A stretch of DNA of 12,306 nucleotides from Candidatus Woesearchaeota archaeon. GTDB taxonomy: Archaea; Nanobdellota; Nanobdellia; Woesearchaeales; JAGWAF01. Both the position numbers and the translations under genes were made by a program. The stretch spans positions 1 to 12,306 of the forward strand of contig JAFGCE010000004.1 in assembly GCA_016932755.1 (NCBI GenBank). The letters are read 5' to 3'. Shown piece by piece: positions 10,901-12,306 of the stretch (position 1 is its first letter; each line of letters begins with the position of its first letter). The notes below the pieces were generated by a model, which saw nothing but the letters and a program-made list of their open reading frames with translations, was not told where the DNA came from and did no database searches.

Positions 10901-12306
10901 TTACTTTTTTTTCTTCAGCTTCTGCTCCATCTCAGCTATTGCAAGAGTTGTCTTAACAACAGCGTCTGGAGAAAGGGAAATGCTCTGTATCCCGCATTCA
11001 ACAAGGAACTGCGCGAATTCAGGGTATGTTGAAGGCGCATCCCCGCATATTCCGATATATTTCTTCTTTTTGTTTGCCACTTCAATGACCCTTGAGACAA
11101 GCTTCTTGACAGCTTCGTTTCTCTCGTCATAAATTGGCGCAACAAGCTCAGAATCCCTGTCAAGCCCAAGTGTGAGCTGGGTCAGGTCATTTGTCCCGAT
11201 TGAGAACCCGTCAAATATTTCCAAAAACTCTTCCGCAAGTATGACATTTGAGGGAATCTCGCACATTGCATAAACTTCCAGCTTGTTCTCCCCTCTTTTC
11301 AGGCCGTTTTTTGCCATCTCTGCCAGAACTTTCTTCCCTTCATTAACAGTCCTGCAGAACGGAATCATAACCCTTACATTATCCAGCCCCATATCATCCC
11401 TTACATGTTTCATGGCTTTGCATTCAAGCGCAAAAGCATCTTTGTACTCGGAATAATATCTTGAAGCCCCTCTCCACCCTATCATCGGGTTGTCCTCTTC
11501 AGGCTCGTAAGCTTTTCCGCCTATAAGGTTGGCATACTCGTTTGTCTTGAAGTCGCTCATCCTTACGATAACCTTTTTTGGGTAGAATGCAGCTGCAATC
11601 ATCCCTATTCCTTCAGCTAACTTGTCGATAAAGAACTGCTTCTTGTCCTTGTAGTTGAAAGTTATGTCATTTATCTGTTCCTTAATCTTTGGGTCTTTCA
11701 ATTTTTCAAAATTAAGGAGCGCTTTAGGGTGAATCTTGATGTATGAGTTGATTATGAACTCCTCTCTTGCAAGCCCGACTCCTGAATTCGGCTTGAAGCT
11801 GAACTCAAAAGCCTCGTACGGGTTGCCGACATTCATCATGATTTGTGTTTTTGTCTCAGGCATCTTTTTCAGGTCAATCTCTTTTATTTCAAACTTGAGC
11901 ATGCCGTTGTAAATATTCCCGACTTCTCCTTCTGCGCAGCTTACTGTTATCTTCTGCCCGTTTTTTACATTTTCTGTTGCGTCATTTGTTCCTACAACGC
12001 ACGGAATTCCAAGCTCCCTGCTGATAATTGCTGCGTGGCATGTCCTGCCTCCCTTGTTTGTGACAATCGCAGAAGCAATCTTCATTATTGGCTCCCAGTC
12101 AGGGTCTGTCATTTCTGTAACAAGCACCTCCCCTTTCTTGAAATTTGCAATGTCCTTGACATCCTTTATTATGTGGGCTGTGCCCTGGCCAATCCTGTCA
12201 CCGACGCTTCTTCCCTTTGCAATTACTTTTCCTTTTTCCTTCAGCTCGTAAATCCTGAGAACATTGACGTTTTTCTGGCTCTGCACTGTCTCAGGCCTTG
12301 CCTGCA
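10901..12306 (-). CDS. ppsA: Phosphoenolpyruvate synthase, C-terminal part (5' truncated)
   Basis: The frame stays open to the window edge, and the first residues read QARPETVQSQKN, the family motif at the end of the ATP-grasp domain. The true start is therefore outside, and the GTG at 12286 is internal. Next come the swivelling phosphohistidine domain, with GGRTCHAAIISREL (His codon at 12037-12035), and the C-terminal PEP/pyruvate TIM barrel, with GVGLAREEF, NPMIGWRGASRYY, IGTNDLTQL and GICGDAPSTYPEF, whose Cys is the proton donor. About 468 residues are visible of roughly 750-800 expected. The enzyme makes PEP from pyruvate and ATP, giving AMP and phosphate, for gluconeogenesis; in some archaea it runs the glycolytic way. 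Pyruvate phosphate dikinase is less likely given the ARPETVQS junction. It precedes speD by about 90 bp, and speD probably has its own promoter. Confidence 0.95.
   Translation of the reverse strand, partial: QARPETVQSQKNVNVLRIYELKEKGKVIAKGRSVGDRIGQGTAHIIKDVKDIANFKKGEVLVTEMTDPDWEPIMKIASAIVTNKGGRTCHAAIISRELGIPCVVGTNDATENVKNGQKITVSCAEGEVGNIYNGMLKFEIKEIDLKKMPETKTQIMMNVGNPYEAFEFSFKPNSGVGLAREEFIINSYIKIHPKALLNFEKLKDPKIKEQINDITFNYKDKKQFFIDKLAEGIGMIAAAFYPKKVIVRMSDFKTNEYANLIGGKAYEPEEDNPMIGWRGASRYYSEYKDAFALECKAMKHVRDDMGLDNVRVMIPFCRTVNEGKKVLAEMAKNGLKRGENKLEVYAMCEIPSNVILAEEFLEIFDGFSIGTNDLTQLTLGLDRDSELVAPIYDERNEAVKKLVSRVIEVANKKKKYIGICGDAPSTYPEFAQFLVECGIQSISLSPDAVVKTTLAIAEMEQKLKKKK

Noticed and set aside
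12054..12286. GTG at 12286 as the start of PEP synthase
   Set aside because: The frame is open to the window edge, and QARPETVQS upstream is a conserved internal motif, so the gene is truncated by the window.
1..12306. CRISPR arrays, insertion sequences, attachment sites or phage genes
   Set aside because: No regularly spaced direct repeats, transposase or integrase motifs, or long terminal inverted repeats were seen. The tRNA gene shows no nearby duplicated 3' end that would suggest integration.

Overview
The window (12,306 bp, moderately AT-rich) is a gene-dense piece of an archaeal chromosome. The marker genes are archaeal information-processing proteins: aRF1 with NIKS and GGQ motifs, aIF5A, ribosomal proteins eL43 (L37Ae) and eL40, RNA polymerase subunit Rpo12 (P), prefoldin beta, KEOPS Pcc1, UPF0147, archaeal TrmJ and Trm-G10, plus SpeD next to a BpsA-like enzyme. 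TATA boxes lie about 26-30 bp before the first ORF of most units, as expected for archaeal, often leaderless, transcripts. Small proteins, overlapping gene ends and a tRNA intron in an unusual place suggest a compact genome, plausibly DPANN (Woesearchaeota/Pacearchaeota-like); the lineage is inference. No mobile element, CRISPR array, rRNA or phage gene was seen, and no gene-free stretch exceeds 300 bp.

Layout. (1) 1-1145, + strand: the 3' end of a radical SAM gene, then a small MscS-type channel with its own promoter. (2) 2585-1142, - strand: one apparent unit of tRNA-Pro(UGG) with a 48-nt T-loop intron, eL43, rpoP, pcc1, pfdB and UPF0147, tightly packed and partly overlapping. (3) 2679-4452, + strand: aRF1 followed after 1 nt by a SprT-like metallopeptidase. 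(4) 5059-4439, - strand: an HPP-family membrane protein. (5) 5109-7551, + strand: aIF5A, eL40, a site-2-type membrane protease and TrmJ. (6) 7866-7552, - strand: a small winged-helix protein. (7) 7965-8579, + strand: an unrecognised 204-residue protein with deviant codon use. (8) 8618-9562, + strand: Trm-G10-type tRNA methyltransferase. (9) 10809-9533, - strand: speD and a bpsA-like gene, a polyamine pair. (10) 12306-10901, - strand: the C-terminal part of PEP synthase, truncated by the window edge.

The common theme is translation: tRNA production and modification (tRNA-Pro, Pcc1/t6A, TrmJ, Trm-G10), ribosome parts (eL43, eL40), elongation and termination (aIF5A, aRF1), and polyamine synthesis, which in archaea supports nucleic-acid stability and supplies the aminobutyl group for aIF5A hypusination. 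I did not find a clearly new multi-gene system. The best leads are the T-loop tRNA intron at the head of a protein operon, the aRF1 lacking its domain-3 minidomain, the divergent BpsA beside SpeD, and the unrecognised 204-residue gene.
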